This document shows positions 1 to 8,300 of a stretch of DNA of 64,000 nucleotides, piece after piece. Source of the DNA: CAIYUC01 sp963682005. Its GTDB lineage: Bacteria; Bacteroidota; Bacteroidia; Bacteroidales; FEN-979. Both the position numbers and the translations under genes were made by a program. Location of the stretch: contig OY820914.1 in NCBI GenBank assembly GCA_963682005.1, forward strand, positions 4,278,001 to 4,342,000. Reading direction: 5' to 3'. The notes beneath the pieces were generated by a model. That model was given only the letters and a program-made list of their open reading frames with translations, ran no database searches and was not told where the DNA came from. The first letter of the stretch is position 1. Each line of letters opens with the position of its first letter.

Positions 1-805
1 TGTAATTGTCGACGACCAGGTATTTTTCATCATGCGTGACCATGTAGTGGAACCATTTGTTCCTGACTTTCCCGGGCGGTGTAAAAACCACCCTGTCTTT
101 CGAAGGATCCTGGCCGATCTCGTGGAAGCAAAGTTTGAGGTTCTTATCGATGGCCGTATAGCTTTTCTCAGGATCGACCGAATCGCGCCGGATATAGAAA
201 AAACCGTGATCCTTCCATGACATCCCTGCGAATTTCACATTATGGATCACATCCGGCAATGGTTCCTGCTTTTCCAGATCGACCAGGTGAAGATCGCACA
301 GATCCGATCCGTATTTTGCCAGGGAAAACGCAAGGAATCTGCTGTCGGAGGAAAGTGAAAAGTCCCTGATGGAAAAAACCTCGTTCTTCCCGTTGGAATA
401 ATCCGCCGGATCAACGATCACAGTGCCGTCTCCACCGATGGTTTTCTGGAAAGACAGAACGGCGGGACGTTCCGCATCATATGTTGTGAACTGGAAATAG
501 TATTTCCCCAGCCTGATCAGTGATTTAAAGTCGGCACTGGAATAGAGCCGGAGTTTTTCATTGATCCCGTTCAGCAGGGATGCCTTGCTTTTCTCATAAT
601 CGGAGGTAATCTTTTCCTCCCGGGTGACCCATTCCGTAGTCTTTTCAGAATTGAGGTCCTCAAGCCACCTGTAAGGATCGCTTATAACCGTACCGAAATA
701 GGTATTCGTTGAATCCACCTTACCTGCTTTGGGGTAGTCAAATTCTTTTTGTCCGAAGCAGGATAACGGGATGAGGAAAATGAGGGAAAGCCGGGCATAT
801 TTCAT
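1..805 (-). CDS. Prolyl oligopeptidase (S9A), N-terminal part, cut by the window edge
   Basis: The frame is open from an ATG at 805 down to base 1, giving about 268 residues. The N-terminus MKYARLSLIFLIPLSCFGQ looks like a signal peptide, so the enzyme is probably exported. Residues 43-50 read DPYRWLED, the hallmark of the start of the prolyl oligopeptidase propeller, and the rest is propeller-like strand sequence. The catalytic Ser-Asp-His domain would lie beyond the window. The family cleaves short peptides after proline. The gene follows the SpoIIE-type phosphatase on the same strand with an 80-bp spacer, so read-through is possible, but no functional link is evident. Confidence 0.85.
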   Translation of the reverse strand, partial: MKYARLSLIFLIPLSCFGQKEFDYPKAGKVDSTNTYFGTVISDPYRWLEDLNSEKTTEWVTREEKITSDYEKSKASLLNGINEKLRLYSSADFKSLIRLGKYYFQFTTYDAERPAVLSFQKTIGGDGTVIVDPADYSNGKNEVFSIRDFSLSSDSRFLAFSLAKYGSDLCDLHLVDLEKQEPLPDVIHNVKFAGMSWKDHGFFYIRRDSVDPEKSYTAIDKNLKLCFHEIGQDPSKDRVVFTPPGKVRNKWFHYMVTHDEKYLVVDNY

Positions 806-885
806 GTCAGAAGAGGTGTTGAATTCAGGATTGGAACAAAATGATCCTGTAATATTACAAAATCAGTCCTAAATGGCGAACATTC

Positions 886-2070
886 CTAATAATATTTCAT
901 CGCCACTTCCTTGAGGTATTTTTCCTCCAGAACCCTTGCGATCCGGTGGATCACGGTTCTTCTCAGCTCAAGTTCCACCGGGAGGCCCGGATCCTGGTGC
1001 GCGACATTGATCTTGGTCCCCACAAGAAAATGGATCTCATCACAATCAAGGATCAGTTTCACAATTTCATCAGCCGGGCTGTTCCCTGTCTCTGAAGTCC
1101 GTGAAAAGCGCTTCAATATTTCATTGACCTTGCTGAGGGTGAGTATGCCTTCCGTAATGAATTCGGCACCTTCCATCTCCGCCATCGGAGGCAAACCCTG
1201 GTCGCGGATCACCGCTGAATCGGTGATCGTCCTGTTCAGCTCGCGAGCTATCAGGTCGGCAGTGGTTGCACCGCAAATGATCTTCTTCCCGTCAAAGGAA
1301 TCAAAAAGACCGGCAAATTCAGCATCATCTGACTCTTCCTGTGGAGGTCCCGTGCAGATAAGCAATTTCCTCGGTTCCCGGAAGTAGATCACACCGCAGC
1401 TCATATCATCCTTCGGAAACAGTTCATCATTCAGGTTGGCCCTGTTCAAAAGCTTCCCCGACAATTTCGCCGCCGAAATATCATGCTCTTCCTTCACCAG
1501 GTCGCAAACGTACCGCATGAAGTTTTCCTCTCCCCAGCCTAGCGGATATTTGTCGCTCCCAAGTCCCGACTGGATGATCCCGTCGGTGCAAAAGATGATG
1601 CGGTCTTCTTTTTCAGGATGAAACGTGCAGGAGAGAACCTCCTTTTCCTCATGTTTCTGGGAATCCAGGACGATGCCGTTCCATTTGGGCTCGAACAACC
1701 TCGTTCCCCTCAGGATAAGGGTTTTGGGATTTTCATATTCGAGGATCTTAACATCCCCTTCAGCATCCATTTCAATTATGGTGAAAGTGCAGAAATTCGT
1801 TCCTTTCACACTGTCCACGGGCAGCGTTGCCATGATGATCTGGGCAATCTTTTCGATGCTCTTGTGCTCCTGGGTGAAATTGACCGCCAGTGTAGCTGTG
1901 AGTGTGGCAAGCAGGTTAGCCTTGATCCCATGCCCGATCCCGTCGGTCAGCACAACGATCAGCCTGCCTTCTTCCTTGATCCGCCGGCTCATGAATACAT
2001 CTCCGCAGACCCTTTCATCCGAATGGTTCTTTTGCTGACAATTCACTTCAATGTAAAAGCCGGTTTCCAC
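886..2070 (-). CDS. SpoIIE/PP2C-type serine phosphatase paired with a sensory hydrogenase
   Basis: A 394-residue protein. Residues about 5-232 form a SpoIIE/PP2C domain with the metal-binding aspartates in LTDGIGHG (D43), FCTDGI (D163) and PKDDMSC (D221/D222). The remaining 160 residues carry a conserved-looking segment around ICGATTADLIARELNR (265-280) that I cannot assign to a named fold. The start is GTG at 2068-2070, one base after the TAA of the upstream sensory hydrogenase gene, which implies translational coupling. Proteins of this family dephosphorylate Ser/Thr phosphoproteins, often anti-anti-sigma factors. Such phosphatases are known neighbours of group C (phosphatase-linked) [FeFe] hydrogenases. 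The phosphoprotein target is not encoded next to it. Confidence 0.85.
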   Translation of the reverse strand: METGFYIEVNCQQKNHSDERVCGDVFMSRRIKEEGRLIVVLTDGIGHGIKANLLATLTATLAVNFTQEHKSIEKIAQIIMATLPVDSVKGTNFCTFTIIEMDAEGDVKILEYENPKTLILRGTRLFEPKWNGIVLDSQKHEEKEVLSCTFHPEKEDRIIFCTDGIIQSGLGSDKYPLGWGEENFMRYVCDLVKEEHDISAAKLSGKLLNRANLNDELFPKDDMSCGVIYFREPRKLLICTGPPQEESDDAEFAGLFDSFDGKKIICGATTADLIARELNRTITDSAVIRDQGLPPMAEMEGAEFITEGILTLSKVNEILKRFSRTSETGNSPADEIVKLILDCDEIHFLVGTKINVAHQDPGLPVELELRRTVIHRIARVLEEKYLKEVAMKYY

Positions 2071-2071
2071 G

Positions 2072-3943
2072 TTATGGATTTTTCTTTGGAGGGGTCTGGT
2101 GGGATTCGATCACGGTCTTCAGCATACGCTCCGTCTTTGCAGATCCTTCCCCAAGCAGGAAGGCGATCTTCTGAACCATATCGAAATTTTCATCGATCAC
2201 TTCCGACAACCTCCGTATGATCTGTTCCTTCCTCACCTCCGGTGTGTACATATCACGAAGGATGCCCCCGACATATTTGTTTTTGCTGATGGTAAAGATC
2301 GAAACGCTCAGGACGTTTTCTCCATACTGCACATCTCTATTCTCAATATCCTCTTCAGATGTGAGGACATAAGAAAACATCTTATAGAATTGCACGGGCA
2401 GAACATTCTTCAGATCAGCACCAGTCAGCCCGGGAATGACTTCGTCGATCATTGCAGCATCCTCGCCCAGTATCCGGATAAATGCTTTGTTTGAATGGAT
2501 GATCTTCAGGTTTTCATCAACAATGACTACGCCTGATACAAGTTTTTGCAGCATTGCGGAAACTGTTTCCGAAGCTTCATGCTCGAGTTCCCTGTCCTGC
2601 TTTGCCTTTTCTTCCGATTCCTTTAGTGCGGCCTGGGTCCGGGCAAGTTTTTCATTGACGGTGCGGAGCGATTTTATGTAGTCCTGCCTGTTCTTTGTAC
2701 TGTAAATATGGCACATATCGGAGGTAGCAAGTCCCTGGGAAATGGCAACAGCAAAATCCCTGCAGGAACTGTAACCGCAAGACTCGCATCCAACCTGGTT
2801 ATCCATGTCGCTGTCGCGGCCGATGATGACCAGTATTTCTTTTACGGCGTCCTCAGAAGGTACCGGCAACCGCTGATCATCCGGAATGAATTCTCTGCCC
2901 AGGTCAAGCCCGGCAAAGAATTTCATTTCCTTTTCCCAGACCGGTTTGTTAAAACTGTTGAGTCGTTTGTTATCGTAATCCGTGACAAGGGTTCTTCTCA
3001 GGAATTTCTCCCCGCCGGGTGACATTCCCGGGCCCATCAAACAACCCTCGTTATAAAAGATATTGAAATGGCGCTTGATCATTCCGATCCGTGAATCAAA
3101 CTCTTTTACTGCATCCAGCATATTGTTCCGGCCTTCCGTGGTGATCACCGTTCCGGTCAGAAGGTCTTCACTGATCCCGGCAGCCTGAAGAAAACCGTTA
3201 CTCAACGGGTAAAGGGAGCCTTTGTACCCAAGGGGGGCATCAAATTCAGAGAATTCAAGCTGGGTTTCACGGATCCCGAATTCGGTAAACAGCTGTCGCA
3301 GTTCAACGAACGTTAGCACTGCATCAACTTTAGCCTCACCTTCATAACGCAGGGCTTCCTCTTTTGCTGCAATGCAGGGGCCTATAAATACAATCTTCGT
3401 TGTCGTCCCATATTTCATGTGTATTGCTTTCGCCGTTGCGATCATGGGTGAAACAAGCGGTGCAAGATTGGTGATCAGGCCGGGATTGAATTTTTCGATG
3501 AAGGCCACCACGGCAGGACAATTCGAACTGATGTAATATTTACCATGAAAATCACCGAAGAGTTCTTTATATTTCCGGGCAACAAGGTCAACCCCGAATG
3601 AAACCTCGTTGACATAAGAAAATCCCAATGATTTGATCATCTCGACAAACTTCCTGTAATCGGTGATATCCGAAAATTCGCCGGAAATGGATGGATCACA
3701 TATGGCGGCCACTTTCTCTCCCGAGGCCAGGAGTGTTTTCACTTCTTCGACCGAGGAACGGTAGGTGATCGCTGCCGGTGAACAAACCCTGTAGCAACTT
3801 CCGCAGCCGATGCACCGTTCCGGGATGATCGACGGAAATTCCGTTCCTGAATCAACTCGTATGGCCTTGACCGGGCAGATCCGCACACAGGCATAGCATT
3901 TGATGCATTTGCTGTGAATTATTTGAAACAGGGGTTCAGCCAT
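2072..3943 (-). CDS. Sensory [FeFe] hydrogenase-like protein with PAS domain (group C, phosphatase-linked)
   Basis: 623 residues. Order of domains: two [4Fe-4S] ferredoxin motifs (cysteines 13/16/19/23 and 44/47/50/54), an H-cluster-type domain (about 70-345), a four-cysteine Fe-S motif (386/389/394/411), a charged coiled coil (about 415-460), a PAS domain (about 465-560) and a short helical tail. It resembles HydS-type sensors, which are thought to detect H2 or redox state rather than turn over H2. The pocket is degenerate: the proton-relay Cys is Asn141 (SSNCP), the Lys three residues after the ligand Cys190 is Ala193, and the first Cys of the last motif is Tyr297 (YNEGC). It is divergent from hydC and translationally coupled to the SpoIIE-type phosphatase. 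A heptad repeat array abuts its start codon. Confidence 0.88.
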   Translation of the reverse strand: MAEPLFQIIHSKCIKCYACVRICPVKAIRVDSGTEFPSIIPERCIGCGSCYRVCSPAAITYRSSVEEVKTLLASGEKVAAICDPSISGEFSDITDYRKFVEMIKSLGFSYVNEVSFGVDLVARKYKELFGDFHGKYYISSNCPAVVAFIEKFNPGLITNLAPLVSPMIATAKAIHMKYGTTTKIVFIGPCIAAKEEALRYEGEAKVDAVLTFVELRQLFTEFGIRETQLEFSEFDAPLGYKGSLYPLSNGFLQAAGISEDLLTGTVITTEGRNNMLDAVKEFDSRIGMIKRHFNIFYNEGCLMGPGMSPGGEKFLRRTLVTDYDNKRLNSFNKPVWEKEMKFFAGLDLGREFIPDDQRLPVPSEDAVKEILVIIGRDSDMDNQVGCESCGYSSCRDFAVAISQGLATSDMCHIYSTKNRQDYIKSLRTVNEKLARTQAALKESEEKAKQDRELEHEASETVSAMLQKLVSGVVIVDENLKIIHSNKAFIRILGEDAAMIDEVIPGLTGADLKNVLPVQFYKMFSYVLTSEEDIENRDVQYGENVLSVSIFTISKNKYVGGILRDMYTPEVRKEQIIRRLSEVIDENFDMVQKIAFLLGEGSAKTERMLKTVIESHQTPPKKNP

Positions 3944-3944
3944 T

Positions 3945-3986
3945 TTGATTCGGATGCTGGATTCTTGATACTTGATACTTGATATG
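3945..3986. repeat. Heptad tandem array A (6 degenerate 7-bp units)
   Basis: Read in steps of seven the units are TTGATTC, GGATGCT, GGATTCT, TGATACT, TGATACT and TGATATG. The array begins one base from the start codon of the PAS-linked sensory hydrogenase gene and fills its leader. It joins the GGATGCT and TGATACT unit types seen at other loci in this window. Confidence 0.8.
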
Positions 3987-3989
3987 TGT

Positions 3990-3997
3990 CAAAATTA
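3990..3997 (-). promoter_or_regulatory. Candidate -7 box for the sensory hydrogenase-phosphatase operon
   Basis: On the minus strand this reads TAATTTTG, a match to the Bacteroidota -7 consensus TAnnTTTG. A TTG at 4016-4018 (minus strand), 18 bp upstream, could serve as the -33 box. Transcription would start about 40 bases before the start codon, so the heptad array would lie in the leader. Confidence 0.5.
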
Positions 3998-4051
3998 ATT
4001 AATCGGGGGAAATTCCAAGAATAAATTTTATGCAAAGTTACAATTTCGCAG

Positions 4052-4069
4052 CTGTTCATTTATTAACAG
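4052..4069. promoter_or_regulatory. Rex-like operator in front of the hydrogenase operon
   Basis: The 18-mer CTGTTCATTTATTAACAG is an imperfect dyad. It matches 11 of the 14 defined positions of the Rex-type site TTGTTAA-n4-TTAACAA known from Gram-positive bacteria and Thermotogae. It lies between the divergent sensor and hydC genes, about 48 bp upstream of the hydC -7 box. A rex gene is at 12005-12646 in the same gene cluster, so local control by NADH/NAD+ ratio is plausible. Confidence 0.5.
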
Positions 4070-4116
4070 TGCTAATTTTTTCACAAATAAATGTATCACA
4101 ATTAAGATATTTTCCG

Positions 4117-4124
4117 TATTTTTG
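4117..4124 (+). promoter_or_regulatory. Candidate -7 box for hydCBA
   Basis: TATTTTTG matches the Bacteroidota -7 consensus TAnnTTTG and ends 19 bases before the ATG of hydC. No clear TTTG -33 box is seen at the usual spacing, which could mean an activated promoter. Two copies of TCACAA lie just upstream. Confidence 0.5.
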
Positions 4125-4143
4125 TCATGAATACGGCCGAAAC

Positions 4144-4635
4144 ATGGAAGAAATCGTAAAACAAATCCTTGAAAAATATCCATCCTATAAAAAGGAAAGC
4201 CTGATCCCGATCCTGCAGGATCTGACGAAACAAACGGACGGGCTGTCAGAGGAACGGCTTCAATCAGTGAGTTCATATCTTGGCATTCCCCTGAACAAAA
4301 CCTATGGAATTCTTACATTTTATGACCAGTTCAGGTTGCCTGCCAAGGGAAAGTATCATTTCCAGGTTTGCAACGGTACCTCATGTCACCTGAATGAATC
4401 ATCAGGATTGCTTTCCCGGATTGAAGAACTACTTCAGTTGAAAGCAGGCAGTATCAGCCGTGATAAAAGATTCAGTCTTGAAGCCGTTAGTTGCCTGGGA
4501 GCTTGCGCACAGGGCCCTGTGATATCAGTGAACGGAGTATTCCATACTCATGTTTCCAGGGAATTCCTCTCAAAGATTGTCGGCCAGCTCAAGGAAACGA
4601 AAGAAAACCGCAGTGTGAAAACAAAAAGCCTGTGA
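4144..4635 (+). CDS. hydC: NuoE-like [2Fe-2S] subunit of bifurcating [FeFe] hydrogenase
   Basis: 163 residues when started at the ATG at 4144. That start gives the usual NuoE helical N-terminus (MEEIVKQILEKYP); the longer open frame to 4030 adds a non-conserved stretch that would cover the promoter. A thioredoxin-fold [2Fe-2S] domain is shown by Cys76, Cys81, Cys117 and Cys121 (VCNGTSCHL and SCLGACAQGP). In HydABC/Hnd enzymes this subunit carries a [2Fe-2S] cluster next to the flavin subunit. Its stop codon overlaps the hydB start (TGATG), so the two are translationally coupled. Probably cytoplasmic, and first gene of the operon. Confidence 0.93.
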   Translation: MEEIVKQILEKYPSYKKESLIPILQDLTKQTDGLSEERLQSVSSYLGIPLNKTYGILTFYDQFRLPAKGKYHFQVCNGTSCHLNESSGLLSRIEELLQLKAGSISRDKRFSLEAVSCLGACAQGPVISVNGVFHTHVSREFLSKIVGQLKETKENRSVKTKSL

Positions 4636-6584
4636 TGCAGATAGAAGCCATTACCGACCCGAAGGATTTTCTGTTTGAAAAAGTCCTGAAAAACTTCAGC
4701 AGTTCCCTGAATAAGGATGACATTGAAAAACTTGCAGTTTTAAAGAGGGAAAGAGTAGTAAAGCCGGTGATCTACCTGGGAACCGGGACATGCGGGATCG
4801 CTGCAGGAGCAGACCAGACACTGAAGGCAATTCATGAATACATTCAGGATCGCGGCATTGATGCTGAAATCATTGAGGTTGGATGCGTGGGCCTTTGTTC
4901 TGATGAACCCGTAATGGATGTTCATCTTCCGGGAAAATCGAGGATCTCCTTTCGCAAAGTCACAGGGGCAGATTGCGACACCCTGCTCGACTCGGTATTC
5001 AACCGTACAGTCGATGCTTCCCGCGCCATCGGGCAATACCGGTATCCTCCCCAGGAAGCATGGCCCCTTGTGCCATATGTGGATCAGCATCCTTTTTTCG
5101 CCCCCCAGGTGAAGATCGTATCAAAAAATTCGGGGATGGTTTCTCCTCTATCCATCAATGATTACCTCGCAGACGGAGGTTATAAGGCACTTTATAAATG
5201 CGTGCTGAACTATACCGCCGAAAATGTTTGTTCAATTATCGAACAAAGTGAATTACGTGGAAGAGGCGGTGGAGGCTACCTTGCCGGAAAAAAATGGAAA
5301 GTGACTCTCGCTACCGCAAGCGACGAAAAATATCTGATCTGCAATGCAAATGAGAGCGACCCTGGTGCCTTCATGGACAGGGCTGTCATTGAAGGTTCTC
5401 CCCACAGGCTGATCGAAGGGATCGCCATTACATCCTATGCGATCGGTGCAAATAATGCTTTCATCTACATTCGCTCTGATTTTCCAAAAGCAGTATTTTT
5501 ACTGGAAGAAGCGATAAAACAGGCTAAAGAATACGGCATCATCGGCAACAATATCTTTGGAAGTGGCTTCAACCTGTCCATACTGATCCGCCAGGGTGCC
5601 GGTGCCTTCGTTTGCGGGGAAGAAACCGCCCTGATCGCCGGGATTGAAGGTAAGAGAGGGTTACCCGTTACCAAACCGCCTTATCCTGCCGAAACCGGTT
5701 TGTTCGGTAAGCCAACCATTGTAAATAATGTTGAAACCCTCGCCAATGTCCCTGCTATCATTGAACACGGTCCCGGCTGGTTCAAGAGCTTCGGAACAAA
5801 ATCAAGCAAGGGAACCAAATTGTTTTCACTCACAGGAAAGATAACCCATTCAGGCTATATCGAAGTTCCCATGGGAACCAAACTGTCCGACATCATTTTC
5901 ATGATCGGTGGCGGAATTCCCGGGGGAAAAAAGTTCAAGGCAGTTCAGATCGGCGGTCCTTACGGTGTCTGCCTCCCCGAATCACAAATCGGTTTCGAGA
6001 TCGGATACGAATCGCTGAAAGATATGGGGATCATTATTGGCCTTGGAGGATTGACGGTGCTCGATGAAACAGTATGTATGGTTAGTCTTACAAGGTATTT
6101 CATGGAATTCCTTCAGAAGGAGAGCTGCGGAAAATGCATACCATGCCGTGAAGGAACCCTGAGAATGCTTGAAATACTTAACGGAATCACCAAACGGCCA
6201 AAGGAAGAGAGCTCACACGAAACCCTTGAACGGTTCAAAGGGGTGGTCCAGATGGAAACACTGGCCGAAGTCATGCATTCCACCTCCCTGTGCGGACTCG
6301 GGAAAAACGCTCCCAATCCTGTAATCAGCTCGCTGAAATGGTTCCGGGAGGAATTTGAGGAACACATTTTCGATCGTTCCTGTTCCGCTTCCGTTTGCCG
6401 TAATCTCAGATCGTTCTTCATCGATGTCGATGCCTGTACCGGATGCAATATCTGCCAGAAAAAATGTCCTGAGAATGCAATCGTGGGGACCCAGAAACTG
6501 CCCCATTTTATCGTAGAAAATAAATGCAACGGTTGTGGAATCTGTTTCGAGGTCTGCAAGTTTAATGCAATATATATAAAATAG
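4635..6584 (+). CDS. hydB: NuoF-like NADH-binding, FMN subunit of bifurcating [FeFe] hydrogenase
   Basis: 649 residues from the ATG at 4635, which overlaps the hydC stop. An N-terminal thioredoxin-like Fe-S region shows cysteines 53, 84 and 88. It is followed by the NuoF flavin and nucleotide domain (GRGGGGYLAGKKW at 209-221, NANESDPGAF at 237-246), an SLBB-like region, a [4Fe-4S] site (SCGKCIPC at 497-504 with Cys553) and a C-terminal pair of [4Fe-4S] ferredoxin motifs (601-611 and 631-641). In characterised homologues this subunit holds the FMN where electrons from NADH and ferredoxin meet. NAD versus NADP preference cannot be read from the sequence. Confidence 0.94.
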   Translation: MQIEAITDPKDFLFEKVLKNFSSSLNKDDIEKLAVLKRERVVKPVIYLGTGTCGIAAGADQTLKAIHEYIQDRGIDAEIIEVGCVGLCSDEPVMDVHLPGKSRISFRKVTGADCDTLLDSVFNRTVDASRAIGQYRYPPQEAWPLVPYVDQHPFFAPQVKIVSKNSGMVSPLSINDYLADGGYKALYKCVLNYTAENVCSIIEQSELRGRGGGGYLAGKKWKVTLATASDEKYLICNANESDPGAFMDRAVIEGSPHRLIEGIAITSYAIGANNAFIYIRSDFPKAVFLLEEAIKQAKEYGIIGNNIFGSGFNLSILIRQGAGAFVCGEETALIAGIEGKRGLPVTKPPYPAETGLFGKPTIVNNVETLANVPAIIEHGPGWFKSFGTKSSKGTKLFSLTGKITHSGYIEVPMGTKLSDIIFMIGGGIPGGKKFKAVQIGGPYGVCLPESQIGFEIGYESLKDMGIIIGLGGLTVLDETVCMVSLTRYFMEFLQKESCGKCIPCREGTLRMLEILNGITKRPKEESSHETLERFKGVVQMETLAEVMHSTSLCGLGKNAPNPVISSLKWFREEFEEHIFDRSCSASVCRNLRSFFIDVDACTGCNICQKKCPENAIVGTQKLPHFIVENKCNGCGICFEVCKFNAIYIK

Positions 6585-6591
6585 GTGATCC

Positions 6592-8289
6592 ATGCAGTTC
6601 AATGTTGAGATAAATGGTCAGAAGGTTATCGCCAGAAGAGGGGAAACAATCCTAAACCTGTTGAACAGGAATGGTATTAATGTCCCCACACTTTGTCACC
6701 TGAATGGATTCATCCCAACCGGATCATGCAGGTTCTGCAGCGTCGAGGTGGATGGGATGACGGATCTTGTGCCTGCATGCTCCCACCAGGCAGAGGAATG
6801 GATGAAGATCCAGACACACTCTCCACGTGTTATCAAAGCAAGAAGAACGATTCTCGAACTCATCCTCGCAAATCACCCGGAAGATTGTCTTTATTGCGGG
6901 AGGAGCGGGAAATGTGAACTTCAGATTTTGGCGAACGAATTGAACATCCGGGAAAGAAAATACAAGACCCGGAATAAAAACCTGCAGGTTGACAGGAACT
7001 GTCCTTCTATCGACCGTGACCCGAACAAATGTGTGCTTTGCGAGCGATGCATCAGGGTTTGCAATGAAACCATCGGAGTTTCTGCCATCGAAGTAGTCGG
7101 CAGGGGGAGTTCAAGCTCGATCGGCACATCCCTGAACAAAGGGTTGAACCTTAAAGCATGCGTCAAATGCGGCCAGTGCATCATGGTTTGCCCGACCGGC
7201 GCATTGTACGAAAAACCAACCTACAGTAAGGTTATCGAAGCACTGAGCAACCCGGAACTATATCCTGTTATCCAGTTCTCCCCTACCGTTGCAGTCTCTG
7301 TTGCAGAAGAGACCGGCATTAAATCAGGCAAAGATGTGGTGAACCTCCTTCGCAAAGCGATGATGAACATCGGTTTTAAGCAGGCCTATGACACTTCGCT
7401 CGGCGCCGATCTCATGATCCAGGAAATCGCTGAAGAACTGAACCATCGGATCATCAGTAAAAATACGCTGCCATTGTTTACCAGCTGTTGTCCGTCCTGG
7501 GTTAAGTATGTAAAGGATTTGAAGCCCGAATTGCAAGACAGGCTGGCGACCGTAAAATCGCCTCATCTCATCACCGGAAATGTTATAAAAAATTATTTGC
7601 TGGCAAAATCAGGCATACCGGCAGAAAAGGTGTTTTCTGTATCCGTGATGCCCTGCACCTCAAAAAAGTATGAGATCACCCTCCAGCAGAATATCAAAGA
7701 CGTTGATGCTGTAATTACAACCCGTGAGCTGATACGGATCATCCGGTTTTTCGGGATCGATTTTTCAGTGCTTGAACCGGAACCCTCCTATTCATCCTCA
7801 ACCATCAGGAGTTCGGCCGGTGTATTGTTCGGAACAGCCGGCGGTGCGCTGGAAGGGATCATCCGGTCATTTTACTACCAGGTATCCGGGCAGGAAATGA
7901 CCAACTACAAGATCCTTGAGCTTCGGGGGATGAAGGGAAGAAAAGAATACAAGCTCAAGATCGGAAAATCCGTCTATGGGTTCGCCTCTGTAAGCGGACT
8001 TTCAAATGTAAAAAGCCTGCTGGATGAGATCCAGTCGGGTCGTTCTGACCTTCACCTGGTGGAAGTGATGGTTTGCCCCAACGGATGTATCAATGGCGGA
8101 GGACAACCTTTTGATGCATCTGAAAAATCGATACGGTCCCGCATCAAGATGCTTTATGATACGGATGAAGCTGAATTTATCAGGGTTGCTCATAAGAATC
8201 CATTGGTGAATGAACTCTATGACCAATGGCTCGGCAAACCTGGAAGTGAAAAAAGCAACCAATTTCTGCATACAGATCTCTCAAACTGA
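6592..8289 (+). CDS. hydA: Catalytic [FeFe] hydrogenase subunit (HydA/HndD type)
   Basis: 565 residues. It has a plant-type [2Fe-2S] domain (Cys35/46/49/63), a His-Cys3 [4Fe-4S] site (His95, Cys99/102/108), two [4Fe-4S] motifs (147-157 and 190-200), then a complete H-cluster domain: TSCCPSW (297-303), MPCTSKKYE (353-361) and EVMVCPNGCINGGGQP (491-506). All four cluster ligands, the proton-relay Cys299 and Lys358 are present, so this is the true catalytic hydrogenase of the locus. It ends after the small-subunit-like tail without the extra C-terminal Fe-S domain of Thermotoga HydA. It should evolve H2 using reduced ferredoxin together with NADH. Confidence 0.95.
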   Translation: MQFNVEINGQKVIARRGETILNLLNRNGINVPTLCHLNGFIPTGSCRFCSVEVDGMTDLVPACSHQAEEWMKIQTHSPRVIKARRTILELILANHPEDCLYCGRSGKCELQILANELNIRERKYKTRNKNLQVDRNCPSIDRDPNKCVLCERCIRVCNETIGVSAIEVVGRGSSSSIGTSLNKGLNLKACVKCGQCIMVCPTGALYEKPTYSKVIEALSNPELYPVIQFSPTVAVSVAEETGIKSGKDVVNLLRKAMMNIGFKQAYDTSLGADLMIQEIAEELNHRIISKNTLPLFTSCCPSWVKYVKDLKPELQDRLATVKSPHLITGNVIKNYLLAKSGIPAEKVFSVSVMPCTSKKYEITLQQNIKDVDAVITTRELIRIIRFFGIDFSVLEPEPSYSSSTIRSSAGVLFGTAGGALEGIIRSFYYQVSGQEMTNYKILELRGMKGRKEYKLKIGKSVYGFASVSGLSNVKSLLDEIQSGRSDLHLVEVMVCPNGCINGGGQPFDASEKSIRSRIKMLYDTDEAEFIRVAHKNPLVNELYDQWLGKPGSEKSNQFLHTDLSN

Positions 8290-8300
8290 TACCGGGTACC

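Noticed and set aside
1618..2220. 200-residue plus-strand open frame
   Set aside because: It lies antisense to the SpoIIE-type phosphatase and sensor genes, whose motifs are intact; the translation has no family features.
4081..4101. Two TCACAA repeats as a second Rex site
   Set aside because: They are direct, not inverted, and could be chance in AT-rich DNA; the dyad at 4052 fits better.
4491..4634. Longer N-terminus for hydB
   Set aside because: The extra residues are hydC coding sequence read in another frame; the ATG at 4635 overlaps the hydC stop and gives the family length.
6113..6602. Minus-strand frames with apparent cysteine patterns
   Set aside because: They are antisense to the ferredoxin part of hydB.
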